64,000 nucleotides of DNA from Nakamurella sp. A5-74 (GCF_040438885.1 NZ_CP159218.1:930001-994000), one strand, 5' to 3'. Shown: positions 1-10,014, counted from the first letter of the stretch. The notes: generated from the letters alone by a model not told the origin. Numbers and translations are program-made.

Positions 1-1
1 C

Positions 2-1078
2 GCGCTGGAGAAGTACAAGGCGAACGACGTCAAGGCATCGGGCGAGGCCTTCACCTACCCCGAGTACGCGACCGATCACCCGACCGGCACCGGCCCGTTG
101 AAGTTCGAGAGCTACGACAAGGCCAACGGCGAGATCACCCTGGTCCGCAACGACGCCTACTGGGGTACCAAGGCCACCGTCGCCAAGCTGATCTTCAAGA
201 TCATCCCGGACGAGACCGCCCGCAAGCAGGCTCTGCAGTCCGGCAGCATCCAGGGCTACGACCTGCCCAACCCGGCCGACTGGGACTCGCTCAAGGCGGA
301 CGGCTACAACCTGTTGATCCGTCCGGCCTTCAACGTCCTGTACCTGGGCATCGACCAGAAGAACAACCCCAAACTGCAGGATCTCAAGGTGCGGCAGGCG
401 ATCGCCTACGCCCTGAACCGGCAGGACTTCGTCGATTCGCAGCTGCCCGAGGGCGCCAAGGTCGCGCTCGAGTACTACCCGGACACCGTCGACGGATACA
501 CCGAGGACGTCCAGAAGTACGACTACAACCCGGACATGGCCAAGCAGCTGCTGCAGGAGGCCGGCGCCACTGATCTGACGCTGAAGTTCTACTGGCCGAC
601 CGAGGTCTCCCGTCCGTACATGCCCAGCCCCAAGGACGTCTTCACCGCGTTCTCGGCCGATCTGGAGGCCGTCGGCATCAAGCTGGACGTCACCTCCAAG
701 CCGTGGAACGGTGGCTACCTCGACGATGTCGACGCCAACCGCCCGGACCTGTTCCTGCTCGGCTGGACCGGTGACTACAACACACCGGACAACTTCATCG
801 GAAGCTTCTTCTCCGATCCGCTGTCGCGCTTCTACACCAAGGCAGCCCCTTGGGGTGCGACGCTTTCCGCGGAGATCGCGGCGGCCGACACCGAGCCGGA
901 CGCCACCAAGCGCAACGAGCTGTACGTCGCGCTGAACAAGAAGCTGATGGCCGAGTACCTTCCGGCCATCCCGATCTCGCACGCTCCGCCCGCGCTCGTC
1001 CTGGGCAAGGACATCAGCGGGGTCGTCGCCTCGCCGTTGACCGACGAGGACTACGCGCACGTCGTGGTCGCCGGCTGA
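2..1078 (+). CDS. ABC transporter substrate-binding protein, family 5 (3' part)
   Basis: This is the C-terminal 358 residues of an extracellular solute-binding protein of the peptide/nickel family (SBP_bac_5). The frame is open from base 2, so the true start lies before the window. The lobe contains the typical run LKVRQAIAYALNRQDF, followed by the Y-P-D and Y-N-P-D-M-A-K-Q-L-L motif that introduces the late alpha/beta domain of DppA/OppA proteins. It would bind peptide or a similar ligand outside the membrane and hand it to the permeases encoded directly downstream on the same strand. A long perfect hairpin follows the stop at 1108-1145 and could keep transcript levels of the binding protein above those of the permeases. 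The ligand cannot be told from sequence. Confidence 0.93.
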   Translation, partial: ALEKYKANDVKASGEAFTYPEYATDHPTGTGPLKFESYDKANGEITLVRNDAYWGTKATVAKLIFKIIPDETARKQALQSGSIQGYDLPNPADWDSLKADGYNLLIRPAFNVLYLGIDQKNNPKLQDLKVRQAIAYALNRQDFVDSQLPEGAKVALEYYPDTVDGYTEDVQKYDYNPDMAKQLLQEAGATDLTLKFYWPTEVSRPYMPSPKDVFTAFSADLEAVGIKLDVTSKPWNGGYLDDVDANRPDLFLLGWTGDYNTPDNFIGSFFSDPLSRFYTKAAPWGATLSAEIAAADTEPDATKRNELYVALNKKLMAEYLPAIPISHAPPALVLGKDISGVVASPLTDEDYAHVVVAG

Positions 1079-1107
1079 GAACTCCAGGGTAGAAACTCAA
1101 TCTGAGT

Positions 1108-1145
1108 GCGGTGGGTGCTGACCCCGACAGGTCAGCACCCACCGC
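1108..1145 (+). terminator. Intra-operon hairpin (partial terminator or mRNA stabiliser)
   Basis: A perfect 16-bp inverted repeat, GCGGTGGGTGCTGACC and its complement, closes a 6-base loop. It sits between the binding-protein stop and the first permease and has no T-run after it. This position is typical of hairpins that protect the 3' end of a binding-protein mRNA or reduce read-through into permease genes. Confidence 0.7.
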
Positions 1146-1171
1146 GACCCTGACGAAGGAGTGTCGCGCTC

Positions 1172-2182
1172 TTGCTCCGCTACACCGTGAGGCGACTGGC
1201 CCAACTGGTCGTCGTGCTGATCGTCCTGTCGGTTCTGTTGTTCTTCTGGCTCAGGTCGCTGCCGGGTGGTCCCGACAGCGCCATCTGCGGCGACCGCTGC
1301 AACGCCCAGCAGCGCGCAACTCTCCGCGCGGCGATGGGGCTCGACCAGCCGCTCACCACCCAGTACTTCAAGTACGTCGGCCGCATCCTCGGCGGCGATT
1401 TCGGTACCTCCTCGGCGGTCGAGGCCGGCAGCGATGCCATCGACGTCTTCCTGCACCGCCTCCCGGCCACCATCGAACTGACGATCGGGGCACTGCTCTT
1501 CGCGCTCGTCCTGGGTATTCCGCTCGGCTACTTCACCGCCCGCCGCAAGGGCAGCATCTTCGACAACGTCGGGATCATCGGCTCGCTGGTCGGCATCGCG
1601 GTGCCGGTGTTCTTCCTTGCCTACCTGCTCAAGTACATCTTCGCGGTGAAGCTCGGCTGGCTGCCTGACAGCGGCCGGTCGACCACCGGCATCCACGCGA
1701 CGGACGTGACCGGGTTCTTCGTCCTGGACGGGGTGCTGACCCGGGAGTGGGACGCCTCCTGGGACGCCCTCAAGCACCTGCTGCTGCCCTCGATCGCGCT
1801 CGGGACCATTCCGTTCGCGGTGCTGTTCCGGATCACCAGGGGTGCCGTGCTGGACGTCCAGAACGAGGACTACGTCCGTACCGCGGAAGCGAAGGGGCTC
1901 AAGACCTCCACCATCCGCAGCCGCCACATCCTGCGCAACGCCCTGCTGCCGGTCGTCACGGTCGCCGGCCTGCAGGTCGGCGCGCTGCTCGGCGGCGCGG
2001 TGCTGACCGAGACCGTGTTCGCCTTCCCCGGTCTCGGACAGGCGACGGCGATCGCCTTCCAACAGCGCGACTACGCCGTGCTGCAGATCCTGGTGCTCGC
2101 CTCGGCCGCCACCTACATGCTCGTCAACCTGCTCGTCGATCTGTCGTATGCCCTGATCGATCCGCGCATCAGGACCCGGTGA
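1172..2182 (+). CDS. ABC transporter permease, DppB/OppB type
   Basis: 336-residue integral membrane permease of the peptide/nickel ABC family. It opens with the family signature MLRYTVRRLAQ and a first membrane segment (VVVLIVLSVLLFFWL), then a periplasmic stretch and about five further segments. The EAA-like cytoplasmic loop is visible as EDYVRTAEAKGLKTSTI, followed by RNALLPVVTVAGLQ near residues 250-275. The start is TTG at 1172: AAGGAG at 1156-1161 is spaced about 10 bases from it, and no ATG lies in frame nearby. The gene pairs with the DppC-type permease starting 8 bases after its stop. An insert around residues 165-190 before the EAA loop is common in DppB proteins. Confidence 0.95.
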   Translation: MLRYTVRRLAQLVVVLIVLSVLLFFWLRSLPGGPDSAICGDRCNAQQRATLRAAMGLDQPLTTQYFKYVGRILGGDFGTSSAVEAGSDAIDVFLHRLPATIELTIGALLFALVLGIPLGYFTARRKGSIFDNVGIIGSLVGIAVPVFFLAYLLKYIFAVKLGWLPDSGRSTTGIHATDVTGFFVLDGVLTREWDASWDALKHLLLPSIALGTIPFAVLFRITRGAVLDVQNEDYVRTAEAKGLKTSTIRSRHILRNALLPVVTVAGLQVGALLGGAVLTETVFAFPGLGQATAIAFQQRDYAVLQILVLASAATYMLVNLLVDLSYALIDPRIRTR

Positions 2183-2190
2183 GGCGGACC

Positions 2191-3156
2191 ATGGCTCCGG
2201 AGCAGAAGAACTTGATCACCCACAAGCGCGACAAGATCGACGCGCTGGCCGCCACCGCCGTCGTCGACCCCGAGGACATCGCCGACGGCGGCTCGATCAT
2301 CGCGGACGCCTGGCGTCGACTGCGGGTCAACCCGGTGTTCTGGGTGGGCGCGGTGATCATCTCGCTGTTCGTGCTGGTGGCGATCTTCGCCAACCTGATC
2401 GCCCCGCACGATCCCGGACAGTTGTTGTTGCGCAGCCAGACCCGGTTGGCGCGCAACCAACTCGCACCGCCGCAGCCGGGGTTCCTGCTCGGCGGCGACA
2501 CCCTGGGCCGCGACTTCTTCTCCCGGTTGGTGCTCGGGTCGAGGCAGACGCTCATCGTCGGCGTGGTGGCGACGTTGATCGGGCTCACCGGCGGGCTCAT
2601 CCTCGGAACCCTGGCCGGCGCTTTCGGCGGCGCAGTCGACACCGTCGTGATGCGCCTGGTCGACGTGATGCTGTCGATCCCCAGCCTGCTGCTGGCGGTG
2701 TCGGTCGCGGCGCTGTTCCAGAACCCCAGCCAGACCAGCGTGATCATCGCCGTCGCCACTGTGCAGGTACCGGTGTTCGCCCGGCTGCTGCGCGGACAGA
2801 TGCTCGCCCAGCGGGAGTCCGACCACGTGCTCGCAGCCAGGGCGCTCGGGGTCAAGCGGACCCCGATCGTGCTGCGGCACATGCTGCCCAACTCGCTCTC
2901 CCCGGTGATCGTGCAGGCCACCCTGGTGGTCGCGGTGTCGATCATCGACGCGGCCGCGCTGTCGTTCCTCGGTCTCGGTTCCCAAGACGTCGCCCAACCC
3001 GAATGGGGCCAGATGCTCGGCGAGGCGCAGCAGCGGATCGACTCCTATCCGTCGCTGGCCTTCTGGCCGGCCGGCTGCATCGTGTTCGTGGCACTCGGTT
3101 TCACGCTGCTCGGCGAGTCGATGCGTGAAGCCCTCGATCCCAAGAACCGGCGGTGA
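2191..3156 (+). CDS. ABC transporter permease, DppC/OppC type
   Basis: 321-residue second permease of the importer. The N terminus is a hydrophilic extension of about 35 residues, then W-R-R-L-R-V-N-P-V-F-W and a first membrane segment, as in DppC proteins. G-G-D-T-L-G-R-D-F-F-S-R-L precedes the transport core. The EAA loop is ESDHVLAARALGVKRTPI, followed by R-H-M-L-P-N-S. The ATG at 2191 was chosen because it lies 8 bases after the upstream stop and gives a normal family length; the open frame itself extends further 5' over the preceding gene. The stop overlaps the GTG of the ATPase gene, so the two are translationally coupled. Confidence 0.95.
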   Translation: MAPEQKNLITHKRDKIDALAATAVVDPEDIADGGSIIADAWRRLRVNPVFWVGAVIISLFVLVAIFANLIAPHDPGQLLLRSQTRLARNQLAPPQPGFLLGGDTLGRDFFSRLVLGSRQTLIVGVVATLIGLTGGLILGTLAGAFGGAVDTVVMRLVDVMLSIPSLLLAVSVAALFQNPSQTSVIIAVATVQVPVFARLLRGQMLAQRESDHVLAARALGVKRTPIVLRHMLPNSLSPVIVQATLVVAVSIIDAAALSFLGLGSQDVAQPEWGQMLGEAQQRIDSYPSLAFWPAGCIVFVALGFTLLGESMREALDPKNRR

Positions 3157-4190
3157 GTGAGATGGCACTGCTGTCCGTGGAAGACCTGAAGGTGGAGTTC
3201 CGGCGTCGCGGCGTCGCGCCGTTCACCGCCGTGGACGGGGTGAGCTTCGACGTCGATCCCGGTCGCACCGTCGGCCTGGTGGGCGAATCCGGCTGCGGCA
3301 AGTCGGTCACCAGCCTCGCGATCATGCGGTTGCTGCCCAGCCGCGGCAACCAGGTGACGGGCTCGGTACGTTTCGACGGCACCGATCTGCTCACGCTGTC
3401 GAAGTCGCAGATGCGGGACAAGCGCGGCGCCGACGTCGCGATGGTGTTCCAGGACCCGCTGTCCAGCCTCAATCCCGTGGTGTCGATCGGGTTGCAGGTG
3501 ACCGAGGTGCTCAAACGGCACCGGGGGATGAGAGGTGCTGCGGCAGAACGCGAAGCCAAGGATTTGTTGGAGCAGGTCGGCATCCCGGACCCGGCCCGTC
3601 GGCTGCGCGAGTATCCGCACCAACTCTCCGGCGGCATGCGTCAACGGGCGCTGATCGCGATGGCGCTCGCCTGCCGTCCACGACTGCTGATCGCGGACGA
3701 ACCCACGACCGCACTGGATGTCACCATCCAGGCGCAGATCCTGGCACTGCTCAGCACTCTCGTGCGGGAGCACGGGACGGCGATGATCATGATCACCCAC
3801 GACCTCGGGGTCGTCGCCGGGCTGTGCGATGAGGTGAACGTGCTCTACGGCGGCCGGATCGTGGAGCGGGCCGACCGGCACGAGCTCTTCGCGCACCCAC
3901 AGCACCCGTACACCAACGGACTGCTGGCCTCGATCCCGCGACTGGACGGTGATGTCGGCGAGCGACTGAACCCGGTGCGCGGCAGCGTTTCCGACAACAT
4001 CCCGTGGTCCACCGGTTGCGCGTTCGCTCCGCGGTGCGACAACGCTGTGGAGGCCTGCCGGGTCTCCTCGCCCGCGCTGGAGCCGGCACCCGTCGGGTTG
4101 GAGCACCAGTTGCGCTGCTACAACCCGGTCGCACCGGACGGTCACAGCGCGGCCGGCACCGCGGTCCTGACGAAGGGAGGGCCGGCATGA
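3153..4190 (+). CDS. ABC transporter ATP-binding protein, DppD/OppD type
   Basis: 345-residue ATPase. Walker A is GESGCGKS near residue 45, the signature is LSGGMRQR, and Walker B is [12 protein letters not shown], with the switch histidine in ITHDLG. The C-terminal oligopeptide-transporter extension has the Cys-containing GCAFAPRC...C segment expected for DppD-type subunits. The GTG start overlaps the previous stop by 4 bases (GTGA), and an in-frame ATG three codons later is an alternative. It energises import together with the DppF-type protein that follows through an ATGA overlap. Confidence 0.95.
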   Translation: MSEMALLSVEDLKVEFRRRGVAPFTAVDGVSFDVDPGRTVGLVGESGCGKSVTSLAIMRLLPSRGNQVTGSVRFDGTDLLTLSKSQMRDKRGADVAMVFQDPLSSLNPVVSIGLQVTEVLKRHRGMRGAAAEREAKDLLEQVGIPDPARRLREYPHQLSGGMRQRALIAMALACRPRLLIADEPTTALDVTIQAQILALLSTLVREHGTAMIMITHDLGVVAGLCDEVNVLYGGRIVERADRHELFAHPQHPYTNGLLASIPRLDGDVGERLNPVRGSVSDNIPWSTGCAFAPRCDNAVEACRVSSPALEPAPVGLEHQLRCYNPVAPDGHSAAGTAVLTKGGPA

Positions 4191-5383
4191 GCGGCCCGGA
4201 CGAGGAGCAGGTCGAGCCGCAGTTCGAACAGCGCATCGCGGATCTGCACGTGGAGGGCCTGGCGCCGACCGATGCGCCCACCGAGGCAGACGTGGCCGAG
4301 GGGTCGGTGGGTGCTGCCGCCCTGTCGGCGCTCACTGCCGATCTGAAGCCCGAGGACATCCTGCTCGAGGTCGATGACCTCAAGGTGCACTTCCCCATCA
4401 AACGCGGCGCCATCTTCGATCGCACGATCGGCTACGTCTACGCCGTCGACGGCGTCTCGCTGGCCGTGCGCAAGGGCGAGACCTACGGCCTGGTCGGCGA
4501 GAGCGGTTGTGGCAAGAGCACTCTGGGTCGCGGCATCCTCCGTCTCACCGAACCCACGTCCGGCAAGGTGATCTTCGACGGCACCGACATCGCGAGTCTG
4601 AAGAACGAGGAGCTGCGCCGGGCCCGCCGCCGGATGCAGATGGTCTTCCAGGATCCACTGGGATCGCTCGATCCGCGGCAGAGCGTCGAATCCATCCTGA
4701 CGGAAGGGCTCAAGGCCCACGACCTGGCCGGTACCAAGCAGCAGACGTCCAAGGCGTTGCGGGAGCTGCTCGGCTCGGTGGGCCTGCCGTCCTCCTCGCT
4801 GCGCAAGTATCCCCACGAGTTCTCCGGCGGCCAGCGTCAGCGGATCGGGATCGCCCGCGCGCTCACCGTGAACCCCGATCTGATCGTCGCCGACGAACCG
4901 GTGTCGGCGCTGGACGTCTCGGTACAGGCCCAGGTGATCAACCTGCTCGAGGACCTGCAGATCGAGCGCAACCTGACCTATCTGGTGATCGCCCACGACC
5001 TGGCCGTCGTCCGGCACATCTCCGATCGGGTCGGCGTGATGTACCTCGGTGCGCTGGTCGAGGAGGCGCCGTCGGCCAGCGTCTATGCCGAACCGCTGCA
5101 TCCGTACACCCGCGCGCTGATGTCGGCTGTCCCGGTCCCCGATCCGGTGCTGGAGGACAGCCGCGAGCGGATCATCCTGCGCGGCGATCTCCCGTCGCCG
5201 GCGAACCCGCCCACCGGCTGCCGGTTCCACACCCGGTGCCCCTGGAAGCAGGACACCCTGTGCGACACCGAGCGTCCGGTGCTCACCGAGCTCAAACCGG
5301 GCCATCGGGTTGCCTGTCACTACGCGGTCGACATCGCCTCCGGGAAGCTCAAGCCGAATGAGCTGGCGCTGGAAGTGATCTAG
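4187..5383 (+). CDS. ABC transporter ATP-binding protein, DppF/OppF type
   Basis: 398-residue ATPase. The first 55 or so residues form an acidic extension (rich in E, D, P, A) not usual in DppF. The ATPase core then starts at [12 protein letters not shown], with Walker A GESGCGKS, signature FSGGQRQR, Walker [13 protein letters not shown] and IAHDLAVV. The tail has [10 protein letters not shown], the Cys motif of the oligopeptide/dipeptide C-terminal domain. The start is the ATG overlapping the DppD stop. The last gene of the operon, it ends in a 4-base overlap with the convergent WYL regulator gene. A start further inside is possible but lacks a better signal. Confidence 0.93.
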   Translation: MSGPDEEQVEPQFEQRIADLHVEGLAPTDAPTEADVAEGSVGAAALSALTADLKPEDILLEVDDLKVHFPIKRGAIFDRTIGYVYAVDGVSLAVRKGETYGLVGESGCGKSTLGRGILRLTEPTSGKVIFDGTDIASLKNEELRRARRRMQMVFQDPLGSLDPRQSVESILTEGLKAHDLAGTKQQTSKALRELLGSVGLPSSSLRKYPHEFSGGQRQRIGIARALTVNPDLIVADEPVSALDVSVQAQVINLLEDLQIERNLTYLVIAHDLAVVRHISDRVGVMYLGALVEEAPSASVYAEPLHPYTRALMSAVPVPDPVLEDSRERIILRGDLPSPANPPTGCRFHTRCPWKQDTLCDTERPVLTELKPGHRVACHYAVDIASGKLKPNELALEVI

Positions 5384-6408
5384 GCCAGATCCGTCAGCAG
5401 GAGTGGGCCGGAGGCCGGCGAGGGTCCCGACGCGCTCGTTCCTCGCTTGCCGGCCATCGCCGCCGCATCACGAGCGACCGCAGACAGCCTCTGCCGCAAG
5501 GCATCCGGAACGATGATCTCCAGCGGGAGGTCGGCTCCGAGCAGCATGAGCGCGACTGCCCGCAGGTGACGGGGCTCGGCGCGGATCACCCCGACGACCG
5601 CCGGCGCCGGGGTTCCGGCGGGTGCGGGCAGGATCTCCATCCGGTGTGCGGGAGCCAACGCGCGAACGTCCTCGGCAGCGGCGAGGAACAGCACCTCGCA
5701 GCGCAGTGTTGCCGTCCCCGAACCGCGGATGCCGGCGGCGACCGTCGCCTGCGCGTCGAAGTCCGGGGGTACGACGATCCGCAGATCGGTCTCGTGGACA
5801 CGGGTGATCCGGTCGATCCGGAATGTCCGGACTGCGCGTCGCAGACCACAGAACCCGGTGACGTACCAATGCCCGGCCATCTGCACCACCCCGTACGGGT
5901 CGAGCGGGCGGCTGGCAGTCCCGGTCGGTCCGCGGTAGTCGATCTGCACGTGGTGGCGACGTGCGGTCGCCAGCGCCAACGCGAGCAGCTGGGCGTCGGC
6001 GACGGGATCGTCACCCAACAGGCTGATCTGTTGCGCGGCCACGACATCGGCGAGTGACGCGAGCGCCGCCCCGTACTTGTCGGAGAGCACCCTGCTCAGT
6101 CGGGTCCGGGCGCCGGCCACGGCAGCTGCCAGCCGGGAGTCACCGGCGGCGGCACCGAGCGCGAGGGCGAGGGCGAGGGCGAGAGCCTCCTCGTCGGTGA
6201 ACCGCAGGGCCGGCAGGCTCGAATCCCGTACGAGCCGCACCCCGCCATGTCGCCCGGGGGTGACGGCCACCTCGACGCCGCGCTCCGACATCTGCCCCAG
6301 ATCGCGCCGCACCGTCCGCTCGCTCGCACCGAGCTGCTCGGCGAGCTCGCCCGTCGTCGTGCGTTCCCTGGCGCGCAGGAGATCGAGCATGCGCGTGATG
6401 CGGTCCAT
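5380..6408 (-). CDS. DeoR/WYL-family transcriptional regulator
   Basis: 342-residue regulator with an N-terminal DeoR-type winged helix (residues 1-55, [20 protein letters not shown]) and a C-terminal WYL region, the usual PafC/YobV-like arrangement thought to sense a ligand. Residues 155-215 hold the WYL core (R-P-L-D-P-Y-G-V-V ... W-Y-V-T-G). It is transcribed divergently from the epoxide hydrolase 100 bases away, so it most likely controls that gene or itself; this is inference. Its stop codon is embedded in the stop of the convergent ABC ATPase gene. Confidence 0.9.
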   Translation of the reverse strand: MDRITRMLDLLRARERTTTGELAEQLGASERTVRRDLGQMSERGVEVAVTPGRHGGVRLVRDSSLPALRFTDEEALALALALALGAAAGDSRLAAAVAGARTRLSRVLSDKYGAALASLADVVAAQQISLLGDDPVADAQLLALALATARRHHVQIDYRGPTGTASRPLDPYGVVQMAGHWYVTGFCGLRRAVRTFRIDRITRVHETDLRIVVPPDFDAQATVAAGIRGSGTATLRCEVLFLAAAEDVRALAPAHRMEILPAPAGTPAPAVVGVIRAEPRHLRAVALMLLGADLPLEIIVPDALRQRLSAVARDAAAMAGKRGTSASGPSPASGPLLLTDLA

Positions 6409-6507
6409 CCCGTCATTCTGCCGCTGAACCTGGCCAGATGCTGACCGGGTTCGGTCCTAGCGTTGGTGGTGGACGAACTGCCTGAACACCGACCGAAGGA
6501 CGACGTG

Positions 6508-7650
6508 ATGACCCCGAGACCGTTCACCATCGACATTCCCGCCACCGACGTCAGCGAACTGCAGCGTCGACTCAGGTCGACCCGATTCCCCGAGGTCCCA
6601 CCCAACACCGACTTCGCCCGCGGGACCTCTGGGGAGTACCTGCGTGAGCTGGTCAGCGCCTGGGCGGACGATTTCGACTGGCCTGCAGCGCAGGCTCGGT
6701 TGAACGAGATCCCGCAGTTCGTCGCGGAGGTGTCGGCCGGCGGGGACGCGAGCGAGCCGTCTCGGATCCACTACCTGCACGCCACCAGCACGGACCCGGA
6801 GGCGATCCCCATCCTGCTGGTGCACGGCTGGCCGGACAGTCCTTTCCGCTTCCGGACGGCGATCCCGCTGCTCACCGAACCCACGACGTCGGGACCGGCT
6901 TTCGAGGTGATCGCACCCTCGTTGCCGGGCTTCCACTTCTCCGGGAACACGGCGCTGCACACTGACGCGGTCGCCGATCTGTTCGCAGCCTTGATGACCG
7001 AGCTCGGTCACGAGAAGTTCGTGCTCGCCGGCGGCGACATCGGGTCAGGGGTGGGCCTGTCGATGGGTCGGCGGCATCCCGACCGACTGATCGGGCTGCA
7101 CCTGACCAATGCGGACTATCCGAGCGGCAACGAACCCGGCCTGACTGCTGACGAACGGGCCTACGCCGACTTCATCCAGCAATGGTGGTTCACCCAGGGC
7201 GGGTACGCGGCGGTGCAGTCGACGAAGCCGCAGATCGTCGGTCCGGGTCTGGCGGACTCGCCGGCCGGCCTGGCCGCATTCATGCTCGGCCTGATCGACA
7301 CCGGTGCCCACGCGCATGACGTCGAGGCGGCGTTCGGCGGACGGGACGAGCTGCTCGTCAACTTCAGCCTGTACCACTTCACCAACTCCGCGGCCTCCGC
7401 TGCCGATGCCTACTGGGCGCAGTCGGCGGGAAGTGCCTGGGGTGCAACGCCGGCGCGGGTGGAGGTGCCGACCGGCTTCGCGATCTTCCCGCGTGAGGCG
7501 CAGTCACCCAGGGAGTGGTGCGAGCGGCAGGCGACGGTGGTGCGCTACACGAAGATGCCGCGAGGGGGTCACTTCGCAGCTCTCGAAGTGCCGGACGACT
7601 ACGTGGGTGAGCTGCGATACTTCGTCCAGGATCTCCTCGACCGGGACTGA
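6508..7650 (+). CDS. Epoxide hydrolase (EHN domain, alpha/beta hydrolase)
   Basis: 380-residue enzyme of the microsomal/juvenile-hormone epoxide hydrolase type. It starts with an EHN domain (FTIDIPATDVSELQRRL) and continues into an alpha/beta-hydrolase fold: HGWPDSPF oxyanion motif near residue 106, nucleophile Asp near residue 177 in GGDIGSG, and the late His in R-G-G-H-F-A-A-L. Such enzymes open epoxides to diols through an Asp ester. The ATG at 6508 has GAAGGA seven bases upstream; a TTG at 6463 is in frame but poorly placed. It is divergent from the WYL regulator, and a TAGCGT hexamer at 6458 may be the -10. Confidence 0.92.
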   Translation: MTPRPFTIDIPATDVSELQRRLRSTRFPEVPPNTDFARGTSGEYLRELVSAWADDFDWPAAQARLNEIPQFVAEVSAGGDASEPSRIHYLHATSTDPEAIPILLVHGWPDSPFRFRTAIPLLTEPTTSGPAFEVIAPSLPGFHFSGNTALHTDAVADLFAALMTELGHEKFVLAGGDIGSGVGLSMGRRHPDRLIGLHLTNADYPSGNEPGLTADERAYADFIQQWWFTQGGYAAVQSTKPQIVGPGLADSPAGLAAFMLGLIDTGAHAHDVEAAFGGRDELLVNFSLYHFTNSAASAADAYWAQSAGSAWGATPARVEVPTGFAIFPREAQSPREWCERQATVVRYTKMPRGGHFAALEVPDDYVGELRYFVQDLLDRD

Positions 7651-7727
7651 CCCGGCGGGGCGGGAGTGTTGATCACGACCGGACCTGTGTGCCGGGATCC
7701 CGGACCAGAGGCAGGGGGAGGAGATCG

Positions 7728-9326
7728 GTGCGCGCCAGCAGAGCCTGGGTGGTCGGTGGGGTGGTAGCGATGGTCGCCGCTGCCGCTCTCGTGGCGGGAG
7801 TGGCCGCGGGACCGGTGGTGGATGGGGTGGCACGCTCTGCTGTCGCGGTGAGCAGCGGCGGTTCTGCGACACCGCCCGTCACCGCGTCGACCGGGGCGGC
7901 CCAGCGGCCGGCCCCGTCGCCGTCCCCGGCGCTCGACGAGTCCCAACTCCTCAGGATCGGCAACCCGGCCCTCTACGCCGACGAGACCTCCCCGACCACT
8001 GCCGGTGCCGGACCCACCGGCCTGGCGTGGCGCCAGGTCTTCCGCACGCTGACCCGGTACGAGTCCGGCTCGCTCGAACTCCGGCCCGATCTCGCCACGT
8101 CCTGGTCGATGGTGTCCGGCGGACGCACCTGGATGTTCCACCTGGCGCCCGGGAGAACGTTCCAGGACGGCACCCCGGTGGATGCGTCGGCCATCTGCGC
8201 CAACATTGATGCCTGGGCCGAGCAGGGTGACCACCTCGGCTGGGACTGGTACCTCTCGGGGAACGACTACCTGGGCTGCGATGCGGTCGAGCAGACCGTC
8301 ACGGTTCGCTTCGAGGAGGGTGTTGCCAACCTCCCGCATCTGTTCTCCGAGGTGTCGTTCTCCATCGTCGCTCCGGACTCGATCGGAACCGACGACCCCG
8401 TGGGCTCCGGGCCCTACCGCTACGCAGGGGTCCAGGACGGGACGATCCGGCTCACCGCCGTGGATCCCGGGGCGGCCGGACCGGACGTGATCGAGATGGT
8501 CGAAACCTCCACGGTCTCTGCTGCGGTCTCGGACCTGAGGGCCGGTCGACTCGACGTGGTCGTGGGGGCCGCCGGCGACGAGATGGGCGGCGACACCGGG
8601 GTGCGTCGGATCGTCGCGGCCGAGGACACCATGACGACCGTCAACCTGTTGGCCGGCGGACAGCGACTTCGGGATCCGAAGGTGCGCCGTGCGCTGGTCG
8701 CTGCTCTGGACCCGACGGCGCTCTCGGACCTGATGGGGGCCCGTCCGAGCCTGACGCTCGCTCCCGGCGTGCTGGGTCTGGGGGCCTACGACCATCCTGG
8801 CGGCGGCGCCGCCGCGGCGAGAAAGCTGTTGAAGGGCAGCAAGGTCGAGCCTCTGGTGATCGGGGTGGGTGACACCGGGGAGGTCGATCTGGAACAGGCG
8901 CGGGTCGTCCAGCGTCAGTTCGACCGGGTGGGAGTCAGTGCCAGCATCTCCAGTGCCGCTGACCCGGACGAGTTCTACGAGAAGCTGCGCGCCGGCCGGT
9001 ACGACGTCACTGTCGAGACGTTCTACGCGGACAATCTCGACCCTGCGGAGTACGTCTCCGGGTTCGATCCCCGGGGTGCCTACCGGTCGCTGCTGCCCGT
9101 TGCGGACCGTTCAGAGGTGGAGGAGATGTCGGACCGGACGTTCGCTGCGGGAGATCCCCGCTCGCGCCGCGCCGGTGCCACGGTGATGCTCGAGAAGCTG
9201 GTGGACACGTCCGTCATGGTGCCGATCGCCGGTGCGCCTCGGGCGGACTGGGTGGCTGCCCGGGTGAGAAGTTGGCCGACGGGACCGTTCGGCATCGTCG
9301 ATCTCGCGCAAGTGCGGTTGAAGTGA
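7728..9326 (+). CDS. Orphan family-5 solute-binding protein
   Basis: 532-residue exported protein resembling peptide-binding proteins of ABC importers. A signal or anchor segment (VGGVVAMVAAAALVAGVAAG) has no lipobox Cys and is followed by a Ser/Pro/Thr-rich linker to about residue 75. The binding fold then begins with L-R-I-G-N-P and has the family traits L-R-P-D-L-A-T-S-W and F-Q-D-G-T-P-V. The GTG at 7728 was preferred over an in-frame GTG 13 codons earlier because a purine-rich GGGGGAGGAG precedes it. No permease or ATPase accompanies it. It could feed the importer at 1-5383 or act as a sensor; that is speculation. Confidence 0.85.
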   Translation: MRASRAWVVGGVVAMVAAAALVAGVAAGPVVDGVARSAVAVSSGGSATPPVTASTGAAQRPAPSPSPALDESQLLRIGNPALYADETSPTTAGAGPTGLAWRQVFRTLTRYESGSLELRPDLATSWSMVSGGRTWMFHLAPGRTFQDGTPVDASAICANIDAWAEQGDHLGWDWYLSGNDYLGCDAVEQTVTVRFEEGVANLPHLFSEVSFSIVAPDSIGTDDPVGSGPYRYAGVQDGTIRLTAVDPGAAGPDVIEMVETSTVSAAVSDLRAGRLDVVVGAAGDEMGGDTGVRRIVAAEDTMTTVNLLAGGQRLRDPKVRRALVAALDPTALSDLMGARPSLTLAPGVLGLGAYDHPGGGAAAARKLLKGSKVEPLVIGVGDTGEVDLEQARVVQRQFDRVGVSASISSAADPDEFYEKLRAGRYDVTVETFYADNLDPAEYVSGFDPRGAYRSLLPVADRSEVEEMSDRTFAAGDPRSRRAGATVMLEKLVDTSVMVPIAGAPRADWVAARVRSWPTGPFGIVDLAQVRLK

Positions 9327-9381
9327 GCAGGGCGCAGCCGTGCGGTCCGCCGGGAATCCGGGCCAGATCTGGACTCCGTCG

Positions 9382-9988
9382 ATGACCCAGCCGCAATGGA
9401 CGACACCGGAGCAAGCTCAACGGTACGGCGCCTCGCTGCTGGGCGGAGAGCGGATCGTGTTGCGCCCCACCACTGACGACGATCTGGCGGCGCTCGCGCA
9501 GTGGTGGGCGGAGCCGGAATGGGCTGCCCTACAACAGCTCGTGGTTCAGCCCAGGCCCTCGGTGTCGACCGTCGAGATGTTCCGCACCTGGAGTCAGAAT
9601 GCCGGCGGTGAGCTGGGTGTTGGCTTCAGCGTCACCGCTGGCCACCAGCGGAGAACTCGTCGGGCACGTCACCCTGCATGGCCGACACCAACCGGCGAGG
9701 ATCGCGACGTTCGCGATCGTGATGGGTCCGGACCACGTCGGGCAGGGTCTGGGCACCGAAGCCACTCGGATGATGGTTCGCTATGGCTTCGAGGAACTGG
9801 GTCTGCACGAGATCGAACTCCAGGTCTGGTCGTACAACCGGCGCGCGATCCGCAGCTACACCAAGGCGGGCTTCGTGATCGAGGGTGAGCGCCGCGCAGC
9901 AACCTTCCATGCCGGTGCCTTCCACGGCGAGACGCTGATGGGCATCCTGGCGGACGAGTACGGGCAGCTCTGCCGAGCGAGCGAGTGA
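9382..9988 (+). pseudogene. GNAT acetyltransferase, frameshifted
   Basis: Two abutting frames together make one RimJ/RimL-type acetyltransferase. The first covers residues up to G-E-L-G-V-G-F-S-V-T. The second resumes with L-A-T-S-G-E-L-V-G-H-V and carries the acetyl-CoA loop G-Q-G-L-G-T-E-A plus the Y-N-R-R-A-I-R-S-Y-T-K-A-G-F motif. The switch happens at 9631-9640, where one extra base (a G near 9637) or two missing bases would restore a single frame of about 201 residues. Either the gene is inactivated or this is a sequencing error; a functional +1 frameshift is less likely. The start is uncertain because no clear ribosome site precedes ATG 9382. Confidence 0.8.
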
Positions 9989-10014
9989 CTGACGAGGAAG
10001 TTCCCGTCGATGTG

